Shown here: one piece after another, positions 34,901 to 46,900 of the stretch | Layout of the letters: the number at the start of each line of letters is the position of its first letter | Position numbering within the stretch: the stretch's first letter is position 1 | Assembly: GCF_003590095.1 (NCBI RefSeq) | Contig: NC_039490.1 | Location: 9,565,834-9,629,833 of the forward strand | DNA length: 64,000 nt | DNA from: Trichoplusia ni | Lineage: Eukaryota; Arthropoda; Insecta; Lepidoptera; Noctuidae | Direction: 5' to 3' | Notes under the pieces: generated by a model | Database searches by the model: none | What the model saw: only the letters and a program-made list of their open reading frames with translations | Told to the model about the DNA's origin: nothing | Position numbers and translations under genes: made by a program

Positions 34901-37900
34901 AATATTATCATCAACATTCTCTTAATTAGCGTTCAAATTTTCTGCTTCCTTTCGATGTTAAAAACCTTAGTGTGATCCTTTTCCTTTGAAAGTTTCATCT
35001 TTTACTCCCAAATTCATAGCCCAATAAATTCGGGTGCGAAGAATGCAACTGTATTGGTGTGCTGCTCTAAAGAATTCAATAGTCTATTCTAAACAAATTA
35101 AAGTTGAACATACCTACCATTACCAGCTGTCTCCGCTCTCTTCTCTCTAGTACCATTCACATCTCCTGTCCTTATCTCTTCAGTTGCATTTAGATTCTCA
35201 ACGGAAAGCAACATTCGGGATCTATGACCGATATTCTCTATCACGTCCGTGTCATAAAGTTGGAAAGAAGTAGTAGAAGGAGTAGTAGTGGTGATTTCAG
35301 TAGTATTCGGTTCATCAGTTGAGTTATCCACTTTGAAAAGTAGTTCAGCTGTTGTTGCTACTTCTTGACTGGAAATAAAATAGGAACACTAGAAATCCAG
35401 ACAGAATTGTACTGCCAAGAGTTCCAAAGACTACAATGTTTAAAAAAAATGTTTTGCTGTCTGTGGATGTGGATGCCTACAGAGATGCAAAAGCTGCCAA
35501 ATAAATGCTTTGTGAAAAATATTAAAGCGTGGTTGTCAAAAAAAAATCTTCTATTCGTCATTACACTTTGGATCTCTGAGTCAATGGAGTAAATATGAAA
35601 ATCCAAATCTTACTCAGGCTTGTCATTCGCTGGTTCTTCTTTAACGTTTTCCAATGTCTTGAACCACTCCGATATCATGTTAAAGAAATCACTCAGGTTG
35701 ACATCTCCATCCGCTCTGTTCTCGGTCTGCGCTTGCACTTTCTTCGTGACGTATTCATTCACACTTTCATTCGACTGTTTCACCGGTTTTTTGTGATTTG
35801 CCGTTTCGTTCGCGATAAGCACTGTCTTCTGCAAATCAACATATCTTTTATTCCTTTTCTTTTTATCCCAAAGGTCATCTAATTCGGGTGCGGTAAATGC
35901 ATCAAAGTCTGTGCCATTTAGTAAATTTAGCCCATTGTAATACGGTGTCGAAAATGCGAAGTTCGAACGGCTTTTGTTGCCGTTCAACAACAAGTCTTCG
36001 TTAAAATCGATTATCAATGGCACATCGAATTTGAGATCTATATGTTCGGTACCAATTTCTGGATCCTCTACAGTCAAGACCATTAGACCTTCAAACCTAT
36101 TTTGACCTTTGTACATTTCACTTTTATTTATAGTTACAACTGTTTCGTTAATGCTTGGTTCTTTGTAGCCATCGCGATCGTAAAAGCCGTCGAATGGCAT
36201 TAAAGTGGAAAGTCTAGCTTCAAATTGGTTGGTTGTCTTTGTAAAATTTCTATTAATCAAAGGAGGCACGCTACTATAGATTCTTATATTTTTCTGTCTA
36301 AGAGACTCTATGTAGTTAGCTAGAGCTTGCTCCCTGTTCTCATTAAGTTTTTGAACATTAAAATTCCGAATGAATTGTTCGAAAGCCATTTTACTTCTTT
36401 CGAGACTACCATCCCAACTGGTGTCCCAAACATTATCGGGTTCCTCTTTTTGATAGTCAGTTGAAAGTAAATTTCTTTTGCCTTTACTAAAAGCGAAAAT
36501 TAATCCGTTCTCTTTGCCGTCGTCTGATTTGAATAGTTTTCTACCGGGATCAACTTTAGATTTGGGCTTGGTATATTTTGGACTATAAATGACTTCCATA
36601 TCTGGGTAACTGGATATGAGGGTTGTATGTACCGGGCTGATGGGTTTTGGGGCGATCCTTGTTGGAGTGTTGGTGGGTCCGATCCTGATGTGCTTCTGTA
36701 GAATCTTGAGGACTTCTAGATTGTCCTCTCGTCCTCTTGTGGTCATGTCAGGTACGATTTCGAAGCGAATTCCTTCGGAAGTCTTCCGTGGTGGTGTATA
36801 GAAAAACGTGTTAGGGATACCACCAGTCTGCTCTGGTGATAAATAAATACAGGTTAATGTACTTTTAGAATGATTAGCAATATATAAAATTCTAACTAAT
36901 TATTATGCATAATGGATGGGATTTATGGGTCTAAATACTGTTGCAAAGGATGTGGGTTCGGATTCCACTCAGATCATGTGTTCTATCTATGTATATTGAT
37001 AAGAAATTTTATCAGCTGTATAGAAATTACATTACAAATATTTCTCAATTTGATACTAATAGATGGCGCTGTAAAACTGGTAGAATAATATTCGCATCAC
37101 ATACTTTCGCATTCATAATATACATAGGTATCTGTAAAATAATACGAACCAGTCATTTCCTCGATTTCGCTTGTAGATATAGCTCTGTATTTCCTCACGT
37201 TTGCTGTGGTCCCCGTCTGAATGTGCTGCGGTCTGTCTTCATCGATATAAAATGAATAAACATTATTACAGGCCCAACAAGTTTAAGAATTGACACAATG
37301 TGCTACAGAACTCTTATGAACTGATTTTCTTGCAATTATTTAACATTGGAATTCACTCCTTTTTTAACAACAGAGTTCACGAGTTACTAATTTATGTTTG
37401 CAGTCATTTTTAAATATTTAAATAGACCTCAAATTACACTTGGTAAAAAATAATAAATAAACAAATGCGGACAACATCACATACATTGTTCTGAACCCAA
37501 AGTAAGTTGCTAAAGCACTTGTGTTATGGAATTCAGATACAACGAAGGTACCACAAACACCCAGACCCGAGACAATGTACAAAATGTGAATTTTTACATT
37601 GACCCGACCGGGGATCGAACCCGGGACCTCAGAGCTAGCGACACCTTGAAACCGGTGCGTACGCTACTCGACCGGAGGTCGTCAAATTCTTCAAATCAAA
37701 AACTTCAAATAATTCCTTTTCTTTATTCTAATCTCATTTGAGAATGAATTCCTTGCGTCACGAGGAGTTCTACAAACAAGTATCCGTGGATCATACATTG
37801 CTTGTCCTACGCGAGGATCGAACCCGCAAAAGGCTGCGCTCATTATATTTGGCGAGTTGATTTACCACCCAGCCTTCCCTAAAGTCAACATTAATGATAA

Positions 37901-40900
37901 ACTGCTAAACAAAGTTAGTTATATAAAATGTTATTCAAAATTGGAAATACCATCTTCAAAAAACAAAAAACAAATCAAAATACCTTTTCTAAATCTCCCA
38001 AAAAGTCCACTTTTCATTGGGCTCGCTGACATTTTGACTCTATGCTCAGTTGCCGTAGAGTCCGATGCTTTCTCATGCCTGGTCTCCTTTTTACCATCGA
38101 GAACTCCGTAGTCACTGTACGCTTGGGCCATTTCGACTAGTTTATCATATTTACTATTCAAATAGTCTTCTACGTATTCTACATCTGATAAATCTCGACC
38201 TCTCCTTTCGATTAAGCCTGGTTGGACTTCGTTTGAAACAGTTGTGCTTGTTTTTCCTGCCTGTGTTATGAGAAAAAGACTTTAAATATAGCTATTTGAT
38301 CTTATTTTCTAGTCGTGGGTAGATTGCCTCGAAGTTTTTTAAGTCCAAAAAAAGCTAGACACAAGCGGCTTTGCGATTGCGTTTCCTCGTATACAAAGGG
38401 ATTCAAAACAGGCATGGATGAAGGACATTGATATTACCTTTTTGCTTCTATTAATGTAAAGCCTGCATGAGATCCCACTACTGGACAAAACTCTGTCTCA
38501 TTTCCTTTCAACCTTCCTATCTGTCACGATTTCTTGGTACGTGCATCGTTATCACGCCACCCTTCGCCACAGATGACTTTTGCGACGATGAATAATGAAT
38601 AAAGACTGTTCCAAGGTCTAAGGGAACTAACCTTGGTACTGTTCAGCGCAGAATGTCGCAACATGGAGTTGAGCTCATCCGGGTACAGCGGCATCGGTCC
38701 CTTCCAGTTGGGGTTGTGAACTCCCGGCGGATTGTACTTCGGGAACTTGTCTTGTTGTTGCTGGGCAGTTTGTTGCTCCTGAAATATTATATTTGTTAGA
38801 GACGCTCGTACCAAAAAGGATGAAAACCTGTCAAGTGCGAAAAGGGGTTGTGACGCTAAACGTTCCGCACAAATAGGTTAGAAGTGAAACGAAAATTAGT
38901 CTCTTAATTGATGACTATAACGACCCCATTTATTTTGCATGCAATAGGGATGATGACATTTTTTTTTGCAGTGTCCGTCTTGTAGTTTTTTGTATAATAA
39001 TGGATACGTATTTTTTATTTGTGCCGCAAACATAAAATTGACCAAATTACAGTGAATGAAATTTACGCGTGACGTCACGATTGAGTATAAATTTTACTCT
39101 ATCGTTACGTCACAAGCCCCCTCTCCTAAACTTTTGAGTAGTTAATCTTTGTCAGTTCTAGTTTTTCTGAAAAAGGTCATCATCCCTATTATATTCTGTA
39201 TAGCTAAAGATGTGGACATGTTATCAAATCATAACACCTTTATAACATACGCTCATAAAATATATCCTATTGAGTGACATTAGTCTTGACTTTATACCAA
39301 AGTGTCATCAAATAAAAAACAGCTTATTATCTAGTCTATGGGATCCCACCCAGAGCCGCGTAAATCATTTCCAGCCCATACGCGTTTCTATAACCAATCT
39401 TATCAATAATGTGATTGCTACCGAAGTTATGAATCCTTTTGGTGCAGGGATTTTGTAAAATCATTTAAATCATTTGCACAAAGACACCCAGAAAAGCATT
39501 CAAGGATCACACAAATGCTTGTCCTACGCGGGGATCGAATGGACACGACGCGAACAGTGGGTTGAGCGTGGTGACATCAACCACTCGGCTATCTGTGCAG
39601 CTATAAACATACCTCAGTCCGTTTCCTCCTATCAGTCCTCTTCTCCGTGTCATCAATATTCTCCACGTCATCCTTCAGGACCTCCTTGAAGTCCTCATAT
39701 CCTAGATTCTCCTCATCATCACCTTCAATCTGCATCAGCTTCCTGATATTCGGGAGCCTGCCGATGACAGCAGGCAGCTTTCCTGTCTTCTTCAGATCTG
39801 GATTCCTGGAGAATAGCTAAGAAGCTTTTGGAAGTCTTTATGGCATAAATGTGTATCAGAATTTCAGATTTCCATTATTTATAGGATAAACCTTTATCCT
39901 ACTGTTGCGCAAATCACTTTTTGTCTTTTAATTTATGGTAAAATGAAATACTAAATAATGTAGTAACACGGCGCTAGGGCCAAGAATGAGACTCGCAACT
40001 CCGCTGTCGCATCAGCTCATGATTAAGGATTTCGGTTAGACCCGAAACTAGTCGGGCAATCCCAAACAATACGCCTGAGTAAACCCATATTCAATCTATA
40101 GTGATTATAATAATATAAATACCTCATTACTTGCAAGAACCACATTGCCGTAACAGCAAATTGCATTTCGAAAGCGAACGCAATAAATATTAGATATGAA
40201 AGATCAAGGCAAAAAAATTTAGACCAAAAAATTACTCACATAATTGTCGAAACGCTCAACAGTACTTCGAAATCATTAGGACTGGCAGTCACAATCTGTT
40301 GCTTTTCCTTTCCAACCATCTGTGCCTCATGATGCGCAAACTCTTTCTCGAATTGCGTCGATGACTCCGGAGCCAGGACCTTCAATATCATCGGCTCATC
40401 CTTCGCTTCTTCTTTCACCTTCTGCACCTTCGGCTTAGGTTTCGGTATTTGATCTGCTAGCAGTTCTTTCGCAATGATATTAACATTCTTATGCGGTTTC
40501 GGATGCTTGCATTTATTTGATTTCTCTCTTTCTTTTGAAAACAACGTGTCTAGTCCAAAAGGATCTGATACGATCTCAGGCAGGTTCTTATTTAGAAACA
40601 TGTCTAGAAGTTCGTCTAGTCTTTGGGTGTTTTTGTAAAATGGATGTTTCAGTTGATTTTCATGTGTGTGCGAATCTTTTGGTGCGTGTGAACATTTTGG
40701 TACTTTCTTCTTTTTTGCCGGTTCAGGTTTGTATCGGACTAAGATCTTCTTTCTTTCGATAACGAATCCTGTTGGTTCGTCTGGGTCATTACGGTTAACT
40801 CGTGTTGTGTTTACTTGTCTTTTGGTTTTATTATTTGGTTCCATTCGAGTTTTATTAGCTTGTTTTTTCTCTAAGTTATTAAGTTTAAGTTTTGTTTCGT

Positions 40901-43900
40901 TGGCTTGTCTTTTCGTGATATCAATTTTGTGATTTTTGTTGAAGGCTGATCTTCTTCGCCTAAGTAAGTATTTTCTTGGGCGGTTGTTGAGCTTGAGCGA
41001 TCGTTTTGACCTCTCCGGTACTTTGAGTACCGGTTCCACATTTTCTAAGTACTCTTGGTTAATTTTTTTCAGGCTTTTTATTTTTGCGTCAGTTTGCACT
41101 AACTTCTTGTAGAACTCTATGTAATAAATAGAGAATATAAAAAATTAATAAGTAATGTATTGATGAGTTGTAAAAAATGTTTGAATTTCAATACAATAAT
41201 TGTAATAATTGTTATTACAATTATTGTTTATGTAGTGTATTATACACAATCGATTTTTTTAGGAATCCACACAATTTTCATGTTAACTAAAAAACTAGGG
41301 TGTAACTTTTACTATAAAACTATTATGAAAGAAAAAGTTATGTTTTAGGTTTGACCCTACACTGCCAAACCTAAAGACAACGTTTTAATCCATTTTTTGC
41401 AGTGGCCACTCTAAAAAAATACCAAAGGACGTGTCTAAGGAATTAAATCCAATTAAGACCAATATCTCACCTCTCAATTTCTCACTGCTCTGGTTGTCAC
41501 TGATGGCTTTGTCTGCTTCCATCACGCTCGCCCACGCGTCTCCAGATATCATGGTGTCACTGTCTTCTAAAGACGACTGCTGACAAAATATTAACTCAAT
41601 TAAAAATCATTTACTACTACTTAATAGTAAAGATATAAAAGTATGGTAGAAACGAATTCAGAGTTACGCAATTTATCTGAAAGTTGCCAATTCAATAGAA
41701 AAACGAACGATATTAAATTATAGATATAAACAATCTAAAAACCCACGTTATTAAATGTCAGTCCATTCAAATTATTAAAATCGTTTCAGCCGCTTTTATG
41801 TTGTAAATTGCACCGTCATCGGTTTTGCAGCTACCCTGAAAATTTCAGCCTGCTAGCTTATCGGGAGTTGCAAAAATCCAACCGGAATGACAAACAAACA
41901 AGAAAATGAGTGTGTACAAAAAAGTGAGTATATAAAAACGTGGAAAAATCCAACCGGAACAACAAACAAACATACAAATATACAAAGAAGAAAGTTTATA
42001 AAAATAAGAGAAAATTATTGACTGCTTGAAATAGTAAAGATTTAAAAGTATGATAGATATTAATTCCGAGTAACGCAATTTATCTTAAAGTGGCCAATTC
42101 AACAGAAAAAATAAAGATAAAAAATACTTATATTCAGATTATTTTTGATTAAATTTATTAACGAGGAATCAACTAATTATATACTACAATAAAAATTTAG
42201 TAGAAGTAGTGTGCACTATCCATATCTTGTTTAACGCATAAAGCTACATCATTATCATCATCATCATCATCAGCCCATATTCGTCCACTGCTGGACATAG
42301 GCCTCCCCAACTGCACGCCATCGAAATCTATCTACAGCTCGCATCCAGCTCTTACTAAAATTACATAATAAATTCTAAAGAATTTTAAAAAGAAGACCAT
42401 CCTTAGAGAATATTCATAAATCAGAGAAATGTTAAAACAATTGACATATCAAGTTATTATTTTTTTGGACATCATTTTTTATTCCATTACCAAGAAAATA
42501 TACAAAACCTTCTTTAACATTTATCTAAATAGACTATACACTATAAAACAAAATACCTTAAGGAATTTATTTTTATAAGCTATCAAAATGTCAAATCAAA
42601 GAAACGTTGAAACAATTGAAATATCTAATATATAAAATTCCCGTGTCACGATGTTAGTTACCGTACTCCTCCGAAACGGCTTAACCGATTTTTACCAAAT
42701 TTTATATGCGTATTCAGTAGGTCTGAGAATCGGCTAATATCTATTTTTCATACCCCTACATGATAAGGGTTGCTCACACAATTTTTTTTTTTGGACGACA
42801 CTTTTTATTTTTATTATTTTATAATGTAGCATTAAAAAATACATGCAACTATAAATAATATATTAGGCAAAACAACGTTTGCTGGGTCAGCTAGTCAAAC
42901 TATATTTCTTTTCACATCATCTTTTATTCAATTACCAAGAAAATACACAACCCTTGTTATAACATTCAACTAAACTGTGACACTATAAAACGAAATAATT
43001 CAAGCGTCTTATTTCCATCTCGTTTCTATTAACCCTTAAACGCGGCCGCCATTAGCACTTTAAAGGGGTACTTTGCGTTATTAACCCTTTACAATAAATA
43101 TGTCAGGGGATATTTAAAAGTGCCCAGGTGCTAGCCAGGACAGTTTGAATTACAACAACGGGTACAGGGTTAACTAATGAAGCCGGCTAGGTAAATTGTT
43201 TTTAAGAAGTAATTTTCGTGGAAATATCCTGTAATTATAATGCAATATTTAGTTCACTTTAAGATATGTAAGATGGGATAGCATAAGCAAGGAGGTTAAA
43301 GAGCTCTCCTATAAAAAACAATCGGCTATTCGATTTAAAATCCTATCCCTACTAATATTATAAATGCGAAAGTAACTCTGTCTGTCTTACGCTTTCACGT
43401 CTAAACCACTGAACTGATTTTAATGAAATTTGGTATAGACATAGAGTTGACCTTGAGAAAGACAATAGGATAGTTTTTATCCCGGACTTTTGAAGATTTT
43501 TCTTGGAAACGCGATATAACCGAACTCGACGCGGGCGAAGCCGCGGGCGAAAAGCTAGTTAATATTATAAACGCAAAAGGTTCTGTGTACGGATGTTTGT
43601 TACACTTTCACGCGAAAACCACTGAATGGATTTAGGCGAAACTTATTACACAGATAGTTTATAACCAGGATTAGCACATTGGATAGTTTTTATTTTCGAT
43701 TTCTACCGGGCGAGCCCGCGGGCAATAGCTAGTGCTTATATAAAGAAGGGCTTTCTTGCTACTTGCCGCTTATTTAATTATTTCTCGTATCAACAAAAGT
43801 TCTACAACTTTTGGAAAACACTCATACATTGCCGAATAACAAATTAATATAAAACAATAAAATACGTTTATTATTAACAATTATAAGCCGGATGTGGAAA

Positions 43901-46900
43901 CACGCTGACCCAAAAGTTTATCAACTTGGAACTTATAACATACTTGGTTTTAACTTTAATATTAACTCCGTTCAAGTTCTGTTAAGGCGAAGTTTTTAAC
44001 TACATCCCGATATTATATTAGTACTAGCTAACACAACAAACGTTGGTATTGCTTAATAATAGATCAAAAAATCTAAAAGCACACGTTTTAAAATGTCACC
44101 CTATTGTTAATTGCAGCCTGCTAGCCTATTGGGAAGTGGCTCAAAATTGAGTTGCAAAAATCCAATCGGAACGACAAACAAACAAGAAAAGTGAGTGTAT
44201 AAAACGTGGGAAAAAAAGCGAGATTGAAACATAAAATTCTAAATTCGTCTATCGAAAGTCAAAATCAAAAGTTTTAATTTCAAATAGGCCGTTTTGAAGG
44301 CACTTTTAATAACATTACAATAATTACTCTGCATATTGTAAACATACCGCTCTGACAGACGGTTCAGACGTAACAACTGCCGTGAATTTTGTTATATTCT
44401 GATGGCATGACGTGTTACGGGTTTTTGTTATGCTTTGTTTTAGTTGTGCGGTTCCAAAATGTCATTCTAATGGAGAAGAACCGGCGAGAAACTCCATAGC
44501 AGCAACAGCAGCTTCATATTCAAACAATTCCCAATAAATCGCTTCCCCTTAACAAATCTCCTATATTCACCAGTCATTAGAAGCATGTGACGGGCGCCGA
44601 GCTAAATCATGCGCTCTCTCGCTCGCACACCGTACTACAGAGCGAGATGGAGCACATGCAGTAACATATTGACTGAGTTAATGTTTTGGTGCCTTACTTG
44701 GGTAAGGTTGGGGTGGCAGTGTTGGCGGGTAGGGTGAAATCATGATAATCTTAGTTTTTCTTTTCATCATCATCATCATCATCACAGTCTTTATCCTCCC
44801 ACTGCTGGGCATAGGCCTCTCCTTTCTCGTGCCAATTTCTACGGTCCTGTGCTAGCCTCATCCATACTCGACCCGAGACCTTTATTATGTCATCGACCCA
44901 TCTTGCTCCCGGACGACCGACGCTTCTTTTGCCTTGTCTTGGCCACCATTCTGTCACCGCCTTGTTTTTCTTGTAACCCATTTTAAATAATGGACTTTTT
45001 AGGATTCCCTACCCAGGAAGGTATAAAACGAAACTCGATAAAGAACTCTATAGAACGAAACTCTGTTACTAATGCTCCGCTGTTAGTCCGTCTTGCTATT
45101 TGTCCGTCTATCACCAGGCTGTTTATTTTTACCTAATCGTGATAAATCAGTGTCTTGAATCTTGTAGTACCTATGTTTGTGAAACACCCCGCGTGTTTCA
45201 CAAACATTTACCGTTTGACCGTTAAAGTCAAGTCAAAGATCCTAGGTTCAAATCCCCGCACGAAATAAAGACTTTTCGAATAAATTCATGTACCTACCTA
45301 ATTACGTATTGCAAAGTAACTTACACTACAATTAACGGTGAAGGATAACATCTATAGAAAAAAAAAACAATTGTTATTTTAAGACCAAATAATTTCATAT
45401 ATATAAATCGCTGTCTGTTTAAGAGTATCGCAGTGGGACCACACCACAAACAATTACATTTCTATTCCGTCTGACGTGTGTTTGTAAATTAGTTAACTTC
45501 GGACCAGAAAAATAATTAAAATTGCAATGTGTTTTATTTTAGAAAAAACGTTGAAAGTTAACATTGAAAATGTGTTTCTTTTAATATTTCAAATTGGAAA
45601 TTGGAAACACAAAATAATGGTTGAATGATTAATGTTAAATTAAAGGCTTTTGAACGCCATGGGAGTAATAGATAGACAATGCATATGTTATTGCTAATGC
45701 AGACAATGTGTCAAAAACTGCCTTTGAAAAGTGGCAACAGCAATACAACATCTGTGCAAATTTCAACTGTCTCTACCAGTTCATGAGCATGTCTGGTGAC
45801 AAAACAGATACCATATACAGCCTTTGTATGGTTTTTACCCTTAAGTTACGGAACCCTAAACACGATATCCCTGCAACTATATCAACCTACATACCACTAA
45901 AACGATAAATAATAAGTCTTAAGTAAAACACTTGACACAGACTCCCTGCCATAATGAAACAAAATAAATTGATTTCCCTGTGCACCGAGTTTTCCCTGTG
46001 TGTAAGTTACTCGCTCACATAATTACAGGGGTTGATAGATATCCCATTCATAAATACAGGAAACAATTACAGCTTTATAAAGCAGGTACAGGGGTGCTAA
46101 ACAGTTTTCTAACGTAATTGGAATTTAAAATATTTTATGTGTTTAGTTCAGAGACGGGTGACTTTGTTTTGTTTATTTTGATTTTGAATTAATTCAAATG
46201 TATTAATTTACAGTGTATATTTTGATGCTAAGATATAAATTAATTAGAAATTTGCTAAGTTTTTGAGTAATTCTCAACTAAGATTTTTTTATATTCTTTG
46301 TATTGACAAAGAGTGTTCCGCCTTGTGTCTGAATTTCCAGTTATTGTATTAGCAAAGTGCTTAGAAAAATATCAGTACTGTCATACATTAAATTTCCAAA
46401 AAAGTCACAGCTCGCCTTAGCTTCCAAGATTTCGTTGAAAGCATATACATATACCTCCAACAATAGGACAAAAAGAAGCAGAAGAGGTATAAATGTCCCA
46501 ATTTTTTGGAAATTATTCAATACTAGCTGTTGCCTCCGACTTCGTCCGCTTGGTTAGAAGATATAAATTAGGAATTTTTGAACGCAAACCCTCGAAGATG
46601 AATATTTTTCCCTGTTTTTGCCACATTTTCCATTGTATCTTTGCTCCTATTAGTTGCAGCGTGATGTTATATAACCTAAAACCTTCCTCAATAAATGAAC
46701 CAGTAGAATGAATTTTTCAATTTGAACCAGTAGTCCCTGAGATTAGCGCGTTCAAGCAAACAAACAAACAAACTCTTCAGCTTTATATATTAAGTATATA
46801 CATTTTCTTATAGTTCGTTATCACATTAAAATCTAGCTTCTAAGCTATACATTTCTAACACTAGATATCATATTTTCAAAACCCTTTTTCCATTTTGTTC

